Assembly (NCBI RefSeq): GCF_004322855.1
Contig: NZ_CP036402.1
Coordinates: 2,170,001-2,234,000, forward strand
Length of the DNA stretch: 64,000 nt
From: Egibacter rhizosphaerae
Lineage (GTDB): Bacteria > Actinomycetota > Nitriliruptoria > Euzebyales > Egibacteraceae
Direction of reading: 5' to 3'
Below are positions 18,126 through 26,938 of the stretch, in pieces. A model generated the notes under the pieces. That model was not told where the DNA came from and made no database searches. It saw only the letters and a program-made list of their open reading frames with translations. The position numbers and the translations under genes are program-made. Position 1 is the first letter of the stretch. Every line of letters starts with the position of its first letter.

Positions 18126-19211
18126 TCACGGCGCACCCACGGTGAGCCGGCTCAGTTCGCGCTCGCGGAACGTCGCGTAGTGCCAGGCGGCTCGCTCGAG
18201 CGCCTCACCCGCAGCGCCGGCGAACGCCTCGTCGGCGGCGAGGTCGATGTCGACGTGTGCACTGCGGACATGGCGCCGCCACGAGCCGACGAGCCGACCG
18301 TCGAGCGTGACCAGACCGCTGTACCGCGGCCACCGGGCGGCGCGGAGCAGATCCCCGGGGTCGTGGACGTCGCGGCTGTCGGCCGCGCCGCTGACGTACT
18401 CGTCGTACGGCTGGAGCAACAGCACCGACGGTCGTGGCGGCGCAGGCGGCTCGGGCACCGGGGCCAGGTGGTACGTCCGCCCGCCGCCCTCGACCCGGAC
18501 CAGCACGTCGCCGGCAGCATCGAGCGCGCGGTCGGCGGCGGCAGCCGTGAGCGAGGCCCACCACTGCAGGTCACCGCGGGTGGCCGGGCCGTGCCCCGTG
18601 ACGAATCGGAGCGCGAGCTCACGCAGCGCGGTGTCGCGGTCGAAGGTGCCGGCGTCGGGGGCCAACTCGTCGAGCGCCGCGTAGGTCTGCGTGGTGCCGC
18701 GGCGCGGCCCGCTGCACACGACCTGCTCGAGCTCGGCGTACATGAGGATGTGGGCGAGACGCTGACCCGAGGCACCGTCAATGCCCGCGTCGGTGAGGAC
18801 CTCCCCGATCTCGGCACGGCTCAGCGCGGTGCCCTTGACCGCCTCCCGGATGATGCCGGCCGCGCGGTCGAGCAGTGCGGCGTCGAGGTGCAGGTCGGCG
18901 TAGCGGGGGCGATTGCGCACGTGCACCCGCGGCGCGGTGAGCGAGAGCAGCCACCGCAGGTCGTCGCGGTGGACCAGATGCCAGGTCGGGCGCAGGACAT
19001 GGGTGCGCAGGAGCGCGCCTCCGTCGATCGCGGCGCGGATCGAGTCGAGCGTCGCGTCGGCGGCACGCATCCCGATCGACCACTCCGACGGTTCGACGTC
19101 CTGGGCCTGTACCGCGAGCAGTGCGCGCACGACACCCTCGGCGTGGTCGAACGGCTCGCCGTGCAGCCGCTGGACCGCCAGCCGCCGTCGGGCGACCTCC
19201 TCATCGTCCAC
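18126..19211 (-). CDS. Winged-helix AlkX/YcaQ-like protein (HTH_42 family)
   Basis: A 361-aa member of the winged-helix DNA-binding family that includes the AlkZ/YcaQ glycosylases and the related AlkX group. Diagnostic segments are ALLAVQAQD, LRTHVLRPTWHLVHRDDL, GDLQWWASL, LLQPYDEYVSG and a C-terminal region LVGSWRRH. The QAQD and RPTWHLV segments are conserved across the group. It is inferred to act in DNA-lesion repair or DNA binding, but the AlkX-type subgroup is not firmly characterised. GTG at 19211 follows GGAGTGAGGTC, which overlaps the stop codon of the truncated TetR gene. The two were probably an operon before the upstream rearrangement. Confidence 0.8.
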   Translation of the reverse strand: MDDEEVARRRLAVQRLHGEPFDHAEGVVRALLAVQAQDVEPSEWSIGMRAADATLDSIRAAIDGGALLRTHVLRPTWHLVHRDDLRWLLSLTAPRVHVRNRPRYADLHLDAALLDRAAGIIREAVKGTALSRAEIGEVLTDAGIDGASGQRLAHILMYAELEQVVCSGPRRGTTQTYAALDELAPDAGTFDRDTALRELALRFVTGHGPATRGDLQWWASLTAAAADRALDAAGDVLVRVEGGGRTYHLAPVPEPPAPPRPSVLLLQPYDEYVSGAADSRDVHDPGDLLRAARWPRYSGLVTLDGRLVGSWRRHVRSAHVDIDLAADEAFAGAAGEALERAAWHYATFRERELSRLTVGAP

Positions 19212-19215
19212 GACC

Positions 19216-19488
19216 TCACTCCCGTCGCCCGCGCCTTGCCGATGGCGCGGATTCTGACGGTCGTTGCGGACGGATCTCGTCCGCAGGCGGGGTGGAGAAC
19301 GACGCGAGGTTGGCCGAACGAGGGTCCCCCGAGAAGCCCATCGCGGGCAGGTAGCCGCGGGCCGCGAACGCGAGGAACCAGCCGGCGATCTGGTCGGCCG
19401 GCGGCGGGTCGGGATGCTCCAGCCACCACGACAGCGCGCCGACGAATGCGCTGGAAACCATCGCGAGACCGAGGTCGGCGGGAACCAG
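19216..19488 (-). pseudogene. C-terminal remnant of a TetR-family regulator
   Basis: The minus strand reads LVPADLGLAMVSSAFVGALSWWLEH, then PDPPPADQIAGWFLAF, ARGYLPAMG and a basic tail to the stop at 19216. This is the usual C-terminal helix pair of TetR/AcrR regulators. No helix-turn-helix part exists upstream. At about 19480-19490 the sequence changes to the truncated hydrolase read on the other strand. The regulator gene therefore lost its N-terminal 100 or so codons. The stop codon lies 4 nt before the AlkX-like start. Confidence 0.7.
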
Positions 19489-19492
19489 GGAG

Positions 19493-20275
19493 ATGTACTT
19501 CCTCGCTGGCGTGCCGACCGCGCTCGAGCACGGCTACAACGTCGTCCTGTTCCACGCGCCCGGCCAGCGTGGGGTGTTGCACCGTGACCCGACGCAGGTG
19601 TTCCGCCCCGACAGCGAGATGCCGATCGGCGCGGTCATCGAGGACGTCGCGGACCGCCAGTGGGCCGAGGCCGACCGCACCGCGCTCTACGGCCTGAGCT
19701 TCGGCGGATACCATGTCCTGCGGGCAGCTGCGCGGCTCGACCGTGTCGCCGCGGTGATCGCGAGCGCACCGCTGCCCGACCTGTTCGAGACGCTGCTCGA
19801 CACTGCCGCCGAGCGCGCCCCGGGGCCGCTGGGCCCGTGGCTGCGGGACCCCCTCGATCGACTCTCACCTCAGGCGTGGAGCCGAATCGTCGCCCCCGCG
19901 CGCCGGGCGAACTGGGCGATCGACAACATGATCGACGGCTACATGATGTGGACCAGCGGTGCGCAGAGTCCCGGCGAGGCGATCACCGGGCTCCGGCGCT
20001 TCCGCCTCGGCGCGCTCGAGACAGAGATCACCGTTCCGGTGCTGTCCCTGTGGTCCGAAGGCGAGGGGGAGGCGGTGCGCCGCCGCGCCGAGGCGCTGCA
20101 GCGGACCGCACCCGCGCCGACCACGCTCACTCACCTCGTCGCCGCCGATGGCGCCGACGGGCATTGCGGCGTGGGTAACGTCGTCCATACCGCGGGGCTC
20201 GTTTACGACTGGCTCGACCGGACGCTGTCCCACCAAGCCAACGAGCCCGCCCCTGCGCTCACGCCGAGCCCGTGA
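19493..20275 (+). pseudogene. Alpha/beta hydrolase (dihydroxypseudooxynicotine hydrolase/FrsA-like), N-terminally truncated
   Basis: The frame encodes the core of a hydrolase of about 370-390 aa whose first 120 or so residues are missing. It opens with EMYFLAGVPTALEHGYNVVL and APGQRGVL, which in complete relatives follow an N-terminal cap domain and the GG-xDGTAEE segment. The nucleophile elbow LYGLSFGGYHVLRAAA and the catalytic His near GADGHCGVGN are present. The ATG at 19493 has no ribosome site, and the homology begins right at the junction with a TetR remnant on the opposite strand. It was probably half of a divergent TetR-hydrolase pair that lost the central segment. It may be non-functional. 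Confidence 0.75.
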
Positions 20276-20298
20276 CCGGGTGAGTCTCGTCCCGCGCG

Positions 20299-21054
20299 TC
20301 AGCCGCTGTTCGTGCCGCGCCGCTCCAACAGGGCCGCGACGCCGTCGAGGATCCGCGCCAGCCCGAACTCGAAGACCAGCTCCGGATCGGTGTGCGGAGC
20401 GCCCACCGCCTCGCCCACCCGCGCCGAGACCGCCAGGTCACGATCGGCCAGCACGCGGGTGAACACCGGGAACACGTGCTCCCACCACTCGTCGTCGGTC
20501 ATGCCGCTGCGCTCGGCGTCGCGGGAGATCTCCACCCGGCGGCGAGCCATCCCGTCGACGTGCCCGTACACCAGCTCGAGCACCGCGTTCATCTCGACCT
20601 CCGCGAGACCGATCCCGTCAACCACGCGCAGCTGCTCCTCCCACCGGTCCACCGCGTTGGGCCCCACGAGCGGCCGTGTCAGGGGGAGATCCACCAGCCA
20701 GGGATGACGCTCGTGCAGCGCCCACAGCCCCCGCGCGACCTCCTCGAGGCCCGCCCTCCAGTCGCCGTCGCCCGGGACGCCCGCGGGGACCTCCCCGTAC
20801 ACGTGGTCGAACATCAGGTGGGCGAGTTCCTCCTTGCCCGGCACGTAGTTGTAGAGCGACATCGTGCTGACGCCGAGCCCCTGGGCGACCCGGCGCATCG
20901 TGACCGCCTTCAGGCCCTCCCGGTCGGCGATGTCCACCGCCGCTTCGACGATCCTCGAGACCGTGAGGCCCGATCGCGCCGACGGCGCCTCCTCCCGCCT
21001 CCAGAGGAGTTGGAGGACGCGCAGGTCGTCCGGGTAGTCGTGGGCTCTCGGCAT
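20299..21054 (-). CDS. TetR-family regulator next to DrrABC-like operon
   Basis: A 251-aa TetR repressor with a Tet-repressor-like C-terminal domain. The N-terminal DNA-binding domain at about 25-75 reads GLTVSRIVEAAVDIADREGL then VTMRRVAQGLGVSTMSLYNYVPGKEEL. The C-terminal part ends PELVFEFGLARILDGVAALL, typical of this subclass. The ATG at 21054 follows GGGAGACGTC, and a longer frame opening at 21105 lacks this. It is divergent from the ABC exporter operon starting at 21250, with an inverted repeat over that promoter, so it probably represses both and responds to a drug-like ligand. Confidence 0.92.
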   Translation of the reverse strand: MPRAHDYPDDLRVLQLLWRREEAPSARSGLTVSRIVEAAVDIADREGLKAVTMRRVAQGLGVSTMSLYNYVPGKEELAHLMFDHVYGEVPAGVPGDGDWRAGLEEVARGLWALHERHPWLVDLPLTRPLVGPNAVDRWEEQLRVVDGIGLAEVEMNAVLELVYGHVDGMARRRVEISRDAERSGMTDDEWWEHVFPVFTRVLADRDLAVSARVGEAVGAPHTDPELVFEFGLARILDGVAALLERRGTNSG

Positions 21055-21156
21055 GACGTCTCCCAGCAGGCGGACGCGATCAAGCGTACTGACCGCGCCC
21101 GGCACCCGTTCCCGAGTCCGTGCCCCTTGCGCCCTTGGGCCCTACTCCCTTGTCCC

Positions 21157-21197
21157 TTGCTTCCCTTTGTGCCTTGCTTCCCTTTGTGCCTTGCTTT
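21157..21197. repeat. 17-bp tandem repeat (2.4 copies) of a -35-like unit
   Basis: TTGCTTCCCTTTGTGCC is repeated perfectly at 21157-21173 and 21174-21190, then continues as TTGCTTTG. It sits in a longer C/T-rich tract of CCCTT-like words from 21111. Each unit begins with TTGCTT, and the third TTGCTT is the probable -35 box of the DrrA-like gene. The repeat stacks -35-like hexamers at 17-bp intervals. Confidence 0.85.
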
Positions 21198-21228
21198 GTC
21201 GGGCGTACAGTGTATAGTACGTTGTACG
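21191..21228 (+). promoter_or_regulatory. Promoter with overlapping TetR-type operator
   Basis: TTGCTT (21191-21196), a 16-bp spacer and TATAGT (21213-21218) form a plausible sigma-A-type promoter 32 nt before the ATG of the DrrA-like gene. The inverted repeat CGTACA (21204-21209) and TGTACG (21223-21228) brackets the -10 box. Occupation by the divergent TetR protein would block transcription. Confidence 0.6.
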
Positions 21229-21249
21229 TTTAGCGATCGGGAGGCAGGG

Positions 21250-22245
21250 ATGATCCACACCGACGGACTGACCAAGTGGTTCAAGGTGACGCGCGGCGAG
21301 TACGTCCACGCCGTCCGCGCCATCGACCTATCCGTGGGCGAGGGGGAGCTCGCGGCGGTGCTGGGACCGAACGGCGCCGGCAAGTCCACGACCCTGCGCA
21401 TGCTCACCACGCTGCTGGAGCCCAGCGAGGGCCGCGCCACGGTGGCCGGCCACGACGTCCGCTCCGCACGGGCGGCGGTGCGCCAGCGCATCGGCTACAT
21501 CGGCCAGGGCAACGGGGCGGGCCACTACCAGCGGGTCCGCGATGAACTGGTCGTGCAAGGCTACGCCTACGGCCTGCGCCGCAGGGAGGCGCACCGCCGC
21601 GCGGACGAGCTGCTCGACACCCTGCAGCTGACCGAGCTGGCCAAACGCACCGTCGCGACGCTGTCCGGAGGGCAGCGCCGTCGCCTCGACATCGCGCTCG
21701 GGCTCATGCACGCCCCCCCGGTGCTCTTCCTCGACGAGCCCTCCACCGGGCTCGACCCGCAGAACCGGGCGAACCTCTGGGAGCACGTCCTCGCCGTGCG
21801 CGAGCAGTTCGGCACCACGCTGTTGCTTACCACCCACTACCTCGACGAGGCCGACGCGATGGCCGAACGGGTCGTGATCATCGACCACGGGCGGATCATC
21901 GCCGACGACACGTCCGAGCGTCTCAAGGCCGGGTTGGCCGGGGATCGCGTCAGCGTCGTCGCCGCCGACCCGGAGGACGCCGCACGAGTCGCGGAGCTGG
22001 CGGTGACGGCCGGCGAGGTCCACGAGGCCTCCACCGACGGGCCCGTGGTGACCGTCCGCGCGCCGGAGGGGCGCGCGCTGCTTCCCGCCTGGCTGCGCAC
22101 GCTCGACGCCGAAGGGCTCAAGGTGTCGAGCGCCGACGTCGCCCGGCCCACCCTCGACGACGTCTTCCTGTCCCTGACCGGTCGCAGCCTTCGCGAGGAG
22201 GCCGGCGACCTGCCCGTCGCCACCCCCGAGCAGGTCGCCGCATGA
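21250..22245 (+). CDS. ABC transporter ATP-binding protein, DrrA-like drug exporter
   Basis: Cytoplasmic ATPase of an antibiotic or lipid exporter (331 aa). Walker A GPNGAGKST is at residues 39-47, signature LSGGQRRRLDIA near 139, Walker B VLFLDEPSTGLDP near 156, and the switch His in LLTTHYLDEADAM. The C-terminal DUF4162-like extension ends RPTLDDVFLSLTGRSL, typical of DrrA/daunorubicin-resistance ATPases. GGGAGGCAGGG precedes the ATG. Its last bases overlap the permease start (ATGA), so ATPase and permease are translationally coupled. The operon also includes a UvrA-like protein, recalling drrABC. Confidence 0.95.
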   Translation: MIHTDGLTKWFKVTRGEYVHAVRAIDLSVGEGELAAVLGPNGAGKSTTLRMLTTLLEPSEGRATVAGHDVRSARAAVRQRIGYIGQGNGAGHYQRVRDELVVQGYAYGLRRREAHRRADELLDTLQLTELAKRTVATLSGGQRRRLDIALGLMHAPPVLFLDEPSTGLDPQNRANLWEHVLAVREQFGTTLLLTTHYLDEADAMAERVVIIDHGRIIADDTSERLKAGLAGDRVSVVAADPEDAARVAELAVTAGEVHEASTDGPVVTVRAPEGRALLPAWLRTLDAEGLKVSSADVARPTLDDVFLSLTGRSLREEAGDLPVATPEQVAA

Positions 22246-23021
22246 GCCGCGTGCTTCGCGATGCCCGCACGGTCTTCGTCCGCGAGTCGCTGCCCGGCTG
22301 GCGCGAGCCATGGGGCCACGCGTTCGGCATGGTCCAGCCGCTCGTGTTCCTGGGATTGTTCGGGCCGCTGCTGGAGGGCGTACCTGGGATGGCCGGCGCC
22401 ATGCCGGATGGGGCCGCCGACGCGCACTGGCAGTGGTTCGTCCCGGCGATCCTCGTGATGCTGTCGCTGTTCGGCACCGCCGGCACGGGTTACACCGTGT
22501 TGACCGAGATCCAGACCGGGGCGCACGAGCGCATGCTCGTCACCCCGATGAGCCGCCATGCGATGCTGGTCGGCCGCACGCTCAAGGACGTCCAGGAGCT
22601 GCTCGCCCAGGCAGTGCTCATCGTCGTGGTGATGCTGCCGTTCGGCTTCACGCTCCACCCCGCCGGCGCGCTGCTCGGCCTCGCCATGCTCGCGGTCCTC
22701 GGGGTGAGCATGGGCTCGCTGTCGCACGCCCTCGCCATCGCGTGCCGCAAGCAGCAGGAGATGTTCTACCTCGTCCAGACCTCACTGCTGTTCCCGCTCG
22801 TGTTCCTGTCCGGAATGATGCTGCCGCTCGAGATGGGGCCCGGCTGGATGCGGACCGCCGGCGACCTCAACCCCCTGACCTACATCGTCGAGGCGCTGCG
22901 TGCGCTGTTCGCCGGGCGGATCGCCGAGGCCGTGGTCCTCCAGGGCTGGCTCGTCGCCGCGGCACTCGCCGTGGTCGGCGTGGCCCTCGGCACGCGCGCG
23001 ATGAGCCGGTCACACACCTGA
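22242..23021 (+). CDS. ABC-2 type permease, DrrB-like
   Basis: Integral membrane half-transporter (259 aa) of the DrrB/ABC-2 type. It shows about six membrane helices: [18 protein letters not shown], a second at [15 protein letters not shown], and the conserved ABC-2 segment [20 protein letters not shown] followed by the [14 protein letters not shown] motif. It overlaps the ATPase gene by 4 bp. With DrrA it should export an amphipathic compound, but the substrate cannot be inferred from sequence. Confidence 0.93.
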   Translation: MSRVLRDARTVFVRESLPGWREPWGHAFGMVQPLVFLGLFGPLLEGVPGMAGAMPDGAADAHWQWFVPAILVMLSLFGTAGTGYTVLTEIQTGAHERMLVTPMSRHAMLVGRTLKDVQELLAQAVLIVVVMLPFGFTLHPAGALLGLAMLAVLGVSMGSLSHALAIACRKQQEMFYLVQTSLLFPLVFLSGMMLPLEMGPGWMRTAGDLNPLTYIVEALRALFAGRIAEAVVLQGWLVAAALAVVGVALGTRAMSRSHT

Positions 23022-23100
23022 ACTCATGGCCGCTGCGCGTCCGCTCGGCCGACGGCGACCGGTGGCCCGCACGACCTCCGGCCCCCGGAAAGGACGATCC

Positions 23101-25368
23101 GTGTATCCCGATGCGATCCGTGTGACCGGCGCACGCCAGCACAATCTCAAGAGCGTCGACGTCGAGATCCCCAAGGGCCAGTTCACCGTCGTAACAGGCG
23201 TATCCGGATCGGGGAAGTCGTCGCTGGTGTTCGACACGATCGCGGCAGAGGCCCAACGGCAGTTGAACGAGACGTTCTCCGCCTTCCAGCGGGGGTTCCT
23301 GCCGAGCTACGGCCAGCCGGACGCCGACCTCATCGAGCACCTCTCACCGGCGATCGTGGTGGACCAGAAGCGCCTCGGTGGCGGCTCCCGATCGACGCTC
23401 GGGACGATCAGCGACATCGCGCCGCTGCTGCGCCTGCTGTTCTCCCGCGCCGGCGAGCCATGGGTCGGCTACGCCCACACGTTCTCATTCAACGACCCCG
23501 AGGGGATGTGCCCCCGGTGCCAGGGGCTCGGCGACGTTGTCGACGTCGACCTCGACGCGTTCGTCGACTGGTCGCGCTCGCTCAACGAGGGCGCCCTGCG
23601 ACACCCGAACTTCAAGGTCGGCACCTGGATGTGGCAGGTCTACGCCAACTCCGGCCGCTTCGACCCCGACAAGCCGCTCGCCGAGTACACCGACGCCGAG
23701 TGTCACGATCTGCTCTTCGCCACCGAGGGCAGGGTACCCATCGGCGACGGTCCCGCCCAGGTGAACGCGAGCTACGAGGGCGCGGCCACCAAGTTCCGGC
23801 GACTGTCGATCGAACGCGACGTCGCCGAGATGAGCGAGCGCACCCGCGAGATCGCCGCGCGTTTCACGACGTCGAGGTCCTGTCCTGCCTGCGAGGGCGC
23901 ACGGCTGAACGACACGGTGCTCGGCTGCCGCGTGCACGGCTACAACATCGCCGAAATGGCGGCGATGGAGGCACGCGAGCTCCACATGCTTCTCGATGAG
24001 CTCGACCTCCCGGGAGCCGGCCCCGTGGCCGGCCACCTGCGCGAGCGAGTTGGCCACCTCGTCGACATGGGCCTGGGGTACCTCAGCCTCGACCGGCGCA
24101 CGGCGACGCTGTCGGGCGGCGAGTCGCAGCGAATCAAGATGGTTCGCCACCTCACGAGCAGCCTCACAGACATGCTTTACGTGTTCGACGAACCGACGGT
24201 CGGGTTGCACGCCCGCGACGTCGACCGGTTCGTCGCGCTCCTCCTCGAGCTGCGCGACAAAGGCAACACGGTGCTGGTCGTCGAGCACGACCGCGACGTC
24301 ATCACCGCCGCCGACCACGTTGTCGACATCGGCCCCGGCGCGGGCATTGACGGCGGCGAAGTCGTGTTCACCGGCGCCGTCGCCGCGCTCGCGACCGCCG
24401 CGACGCCGACCGGCGAGCACGTGCGCCGGCTGCCGACCCTGCGCCAGGACCCGCGCGAGCCCGCCGGCGTGCTCGAGATCCGCAATGCCTACCAGCACAA
24501 CCTCCGCGGCCTCGACCTCGACCTCCCGGCCGGGACCCTCACCGTCGTGTCCGGCGTCGCGGGCTCCGGCAAGAGCTCCCTCGTGCACGGCGCGTTCGTC
24601 GCCGGCCACACCGACGCGATCGTCGTCGACCAGACCGCGGTCAGCACGAACCGCCGGTCGAACACCGCGACCTACACCGGCATGCTCGACCCGATCCGGA
24701 AGGCCTTCGCGCGCGCCAACGGCGTCAGCGCGTCGCTGTTCAGCGCGAACTCCACGGGGGCGTGCCCGTCCTGCCAGGGCCTCGGCGTGATCTACACCGA
24801 CCTTGCGTTCCTCGAGGGGTTCACGTCGACCTGCGACGCCTGTGGCGGCCAACGCTTCACCGACGACGTCCTCGCCCACCGGCTGCGGGGGGCGAGCATT
24901 GGGGACGTGCTCGAGATGACCGCCGGGGTGGCGCTGGACTTCTTCACGGTCGAGCGCAAGGTCCAAACGATCCTCGGGGCGATTGTCGATGTCGGCCTGG
25001 ACTACCTGCGGCTCGGACAGCCGCTCACAACGCTGTCTGGCGGGGAGTGCCAGCGGATCAAGCTCGCCGCGCAGCTGCACCGTGAGGGCGCGGTCTACGT
25101 GCTCGACGAGCCCACCACGGGGCTGCACGCCTCCGACATCGATACGCTCCTCGCCGTCCTCGACCGCCTCGTCGATGGGGGGAACACCGTCCTGGTTATC
25201 GAGCACGACCTGCAGGTCATCGCCCACGCCGACTGGGTCGTCGACCTCGGGCCCGAGGGGGGCGACGATGGTGGCGCGGTGCTCTTCGAAGGCCCGCCGA
25301 CCGATTTGCTACGCGCGAGCGGCTCGCACACGGCTGCCGCGCTGCGACGAGCCGTCGACCGCAGTTGA
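23101..25368 (+). CDS. UvrA-like ABC protein of the DrrC/UvrA2 drug-resistance type
   Basis: A 755-aa duplicated ATPase resembling UvrA but shorter (UvrA is about 950 aa). GTG at 23101 is chosen because GGAAAGGA lies 7 nt upstream, and the extended frame from 23026 is Arg-rich. First half: GVSGSGKSS (33-41), zinc-binding CPRCQGLGD and CPACEGARL, signature [10 protein letters not shown], Walker [15 protein letters not shown]. Second half: [17 protein letters not shown] with [33 protein letters not shown]. In daunorubicin producers the equivalent DrrC protects DNA from an intercalating drug. The DrrAB-like transporter upstream supports a resistance role, as inference. Confidence 0.9.
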   Translation: MYPDAIRVTGARQHNLKSVDVEIPKGQFTVVTGVSGSGKSSLVFDTIAAEAQRQLNETFSAFQRGFLPSYGQPDADLIEHLSPAIVVDQKRLGGGSRSTLGTISDIAPLLRLLFSRAGEPWVGYAHTFSFNDPEGMCPRCQGLGDVVDVDLDAFVDWSRSLNEGALRHPNFKVGTWMWQVYANSGRFDPDKPLAEYTDAECHDLLFATEGRVPIGDGPAQVNASYEGAATKFRRLSIERDVAEMSERTREIAARFTTSRSCPACEGARLNDTVLGCRVHGYNIAEMAAMEARELHMLLDELDLPGAGPVAGHLRERVGHLVDMGLGYLSLDRRTATLSGGESQRIKMVRHLTSSLTDMLYVFDEPTVGLHARDVDRFVALLLELRDKGNTVLVVEHDRDVITAADHVVDIGPGAGIDGGEVVFTGAVAALATAATPTGEHVRRLPTLRQDPREPAGVLEIRNAYQHNLRGLDLDLPAGTLTVVSGVAGSGKSSLVHGAFVAGHTDAIVVDQTAVSTNRRSNTATYTGMLDPIRKAFARANGVSASLFSANSTGACPSCQGLGVIYTDLAFLEGFTSTCDACGGQRFTDDVLAHRLRGASIGDVLEMTAGVALDFFTVERKVQTILGAIVDVGLDYLRLGQPLTTLSGGECQRIKLAAQLHREGAVYVLDEPTTGLHASDIDTLLAVLDRLVDGGNTVLVIEHDLQVIAHADWVVDLGPEGGDDGGAVLFEGPPTDLLRASGSHTAAALRRAVDRS

Positions 25369-25383
25369 GGGGAGGAGGCGGCG

Positions 25384-25848
25384 TTGGGTCGGACGGTGGC
25401 CCAGAAGATGGGGCTGCGCGAAGGGGCGCGCGCGTTCGTCGTCGATCCTCCCGCGGCCTCGTGGCTCGCGATCGACGCGCCGCCGTTGGACGTCGCCGAC
25501 GAGCTCGACGGGCTGTTCGACTACATCCACCTGTTCACCCGGGGCGCGGTCGAACTGGAGCGGGAACTGCCGCGGCTCAGACCGCACCTGGGTTCCACCG
25601 GGTCCCTCTGGGTGTCATGGCCGAAGGGGCGCAAGCAGGGCACCGACCTTACCCTCCCGAGGGTCATTGAGATCGGCTACCGGCACGTGCTCGTCGAGAG
25701 CACGTGCCTGAGCGTCGACGCGACCTGGTCCGCCCTGAAGTTCACCCGTCCCAAGCCGGGCAAGGTCTACCGCAACAGCTACGGGCGTCTGCCTGACAGG
25801 TGGGGCGACGCCTCTACGGGCACGTCGGGGGACCGCGATGGGGACTGA
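25384..25848 (+). CDS. DUF3052 family protein
   Basis: A 154-aa protein of the DUF3052 family, a Rossmann-like fold of unknown function that is common in Actinobacteria. Recognisable segments are VAQKMGLREGARAFVVDPP, DYIHLFTRGAVELERELPRL, GSLWVSWPKGRKQGTDLT and DATWSALKFTRPK. The start is TTG at 25384, preceded by GGAGGAGGCGGCG. It starts 15 bp after the UvrA-like gene and may be cotranscribed, but no functional link is known. Confidence 0.85.
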   Translation: MGRTVAQKMGLREGARAFVVDPPAASWLAIDAPPLDVADELDGLFDYIHLFTRGAVELERELPRLRPHLGSTGSLWVSWPKGRKQGTDLTLPRVIEIGYRHVLVESTCLSVDATWSALKFTRPKPGKVYRNSYGRLPDRWGDASTGTSGDRDGD

Positions 25849-25957
25849 GGGCGAGGGAGTAACGCCGCCCGCCGAGGCGCTGGCCGATGAGGTCGAGCGC
25901 CGTGCCGGGAGGTTGCTCCCGGCGTGCACGCTCGCGGCACGTGGGTACGGTCGCGGC

Positions 25958-26110
25958 ATGGCTCGCTCACGCTCGAACGACTTCCTCGAGAACTGGCGCT
26001 CCTCGCACGGGTCGTTGACCGACAAGGCGCGCATGGCGCTGCGCAACACGTGGATCAAGGCGCGCACGGGATCGAGCTGCTGCGGCAACCACGGCCAGCC
26101 GGGCTGTTGA
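25958..26110 (+). CDS. 50-aa Cys-rich microprotein with CCGNxGxPGC end
   Basis: The frame encodes MARSRSNDFLENW followed by an amphipathic stretch with NTWIKARTG and the terminal SCCGNHGQPGC. Short proteins ending in SCCGxxGxPGC recur in Actinobacteria and Chloroflexi as far as I recall. The three closely spaced Cys and one His could bind iron or zinc. TACGGT lies exactly 6 nt before the ATG, so the mRNA is probably leaderless. A longer frame from 25838 overlaps the DUF3052 gene and has no support. Function unknown. Confidence 0.65.
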   Translation: MARSRSNDFLENWRSSHGSLTDKARMALRNTWIKARTGSSCCGNHGQPGC

Positions 26111-26121
26111 GTGGGCAGGGG

Positions 26122-26140
26122 GGCGTCCGGTCCGGACGCC
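26122..26140. terminator. Hairpin between convergent genes
   Basis: GGCGTCCG (26122-26129) and CGGACGCC (26133-26140) form an 8-bp perfect stem with a 3-nt loop. It lies 12 bp after the microprotein stop and 40 bp before the convergent reductase gene end. Confidence 0.65.
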
Positions 26141-26179
26141 GATCACGATCACCACGACGACTGACCGCACGCACTCCGA

Positions 26180-26830
26180 CTATCCGGCCCGGTGCAGGTG
26201 ATAGTGCGTGACCGCGTCCGACGGGGTCTGACCCGTGCACGTGTAACCGCTGGCGAGGTTCTCCGCGTCGGTGAACAGGCGCTCGCCCGCGCCGAGCAGG
26301 ATCGGCGTCACCGCGAGGTGGACCTCGTCGACCAGTCCGGCATCGAGGAACTGCCGCACCGTCGCGGGGCCGCCTCCGATGCGCACATCCGCGTCGCCGG
26401 CCGCGTCCTGCGCCCGCTTGAGGACGACCTCGATCCCCTCGGTGACGAAGTGGAAGGTCGTACCGCCCTCCATCTCGATCGGGTCCCGCGGGTGGTGGGT
26501 GAGCACGAACGCCGAGTGCCCGAAGGGTGGGGCGGCTCCCCACCAGCCCCTCCAGTCGCTGTCGCCCCAGGGACCACGGATCGGGCCGAACATGTTGCGC
26601 CCGATGATCGTCGCGCCCACCCCGCCGTTGCCCTTCGCGACGAGGTCGTCGTCGACTCCTCCGCGCACGCCGCCCTCCATGCCGAGCGGCTCGCGGAACG
26701 AGCGGGTCGCGAACGCCCACTCGTGGAGTTGCTCGCCGCCAATGCCGAGCGGCGCGTCCATCGACTGGTCCGGCCCGGCGGCGTACCCGTCGAGCGAGAC
26801 CGAGAAGTTGCTGACTCGCACGTTGCCCAT
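26180..26830 (-). CDS. Dihydrofolate reductase-fold protein (RibD C-terminal domain family)
   Basis: NAD(P)H-dependent reductase-like protein of 216 aa in the RibD_C/DHFR superfamily, not a classical folate enzyme. Seen are VSNFSVSLDGYAAG at the start, GATIIGRNMFGPIRGPW, the glycine loop VRIGGGPATVRQFLDAGLVDEVHLAVTP (split conserved motif IGGGxxTVxxxL), and ILLGAGERLF. The ATG follows GGAAGGAACATTGCG. It lies 108 bp downstream of a TetR gene on the same strand and could be in its operon. The physiological substrate is unknown. Confidence 0.85.
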   Translation of the reverse strand: MGNVRVSNFSVSLDGYAAGPDQSMDAPLGIGGEQLHEWAFATRSFREPLGMEGGVRGGVDDDLVAKGNGGVGATIIGRNMFGPIRGPWGDSDWRGWWGAAPPFGHSAFVLTHHPRDPIEMEGGTTFHFVTEGIEVVLKRAQDAAGDADVRIGGGPATVRQFLDAGLVDEVHLAVTPILLGAGERLFTDAENLASGYTCTGQTPSDAVTHYHLHRAG

Positions 26831-26938
26831 CGCAATGTTCCTTCCGATGCGCTGTTTCTCCCATCAGGGGCGACGAACACGGCTGCTCCGACTCATCGCG
26901 CGCGAGGCAGCCGATCGTCGACCACGATCCTGCACCGC

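Noticed and set aside
17082-19697. 871-aa plus-strand open frame
   Set aside because: It overlaps four minus-strand genes with clear families (VOC, AraC, AlkX, TetR remnant). Arg/Val-rich shadow composition.
23485-25227. 580-aa minus-strand open frame in the UvrA-like gene
   Set aside because: Antisense shadow of duplicated ATPase sequence. The plus strand carries Walker and CxxC motifs.
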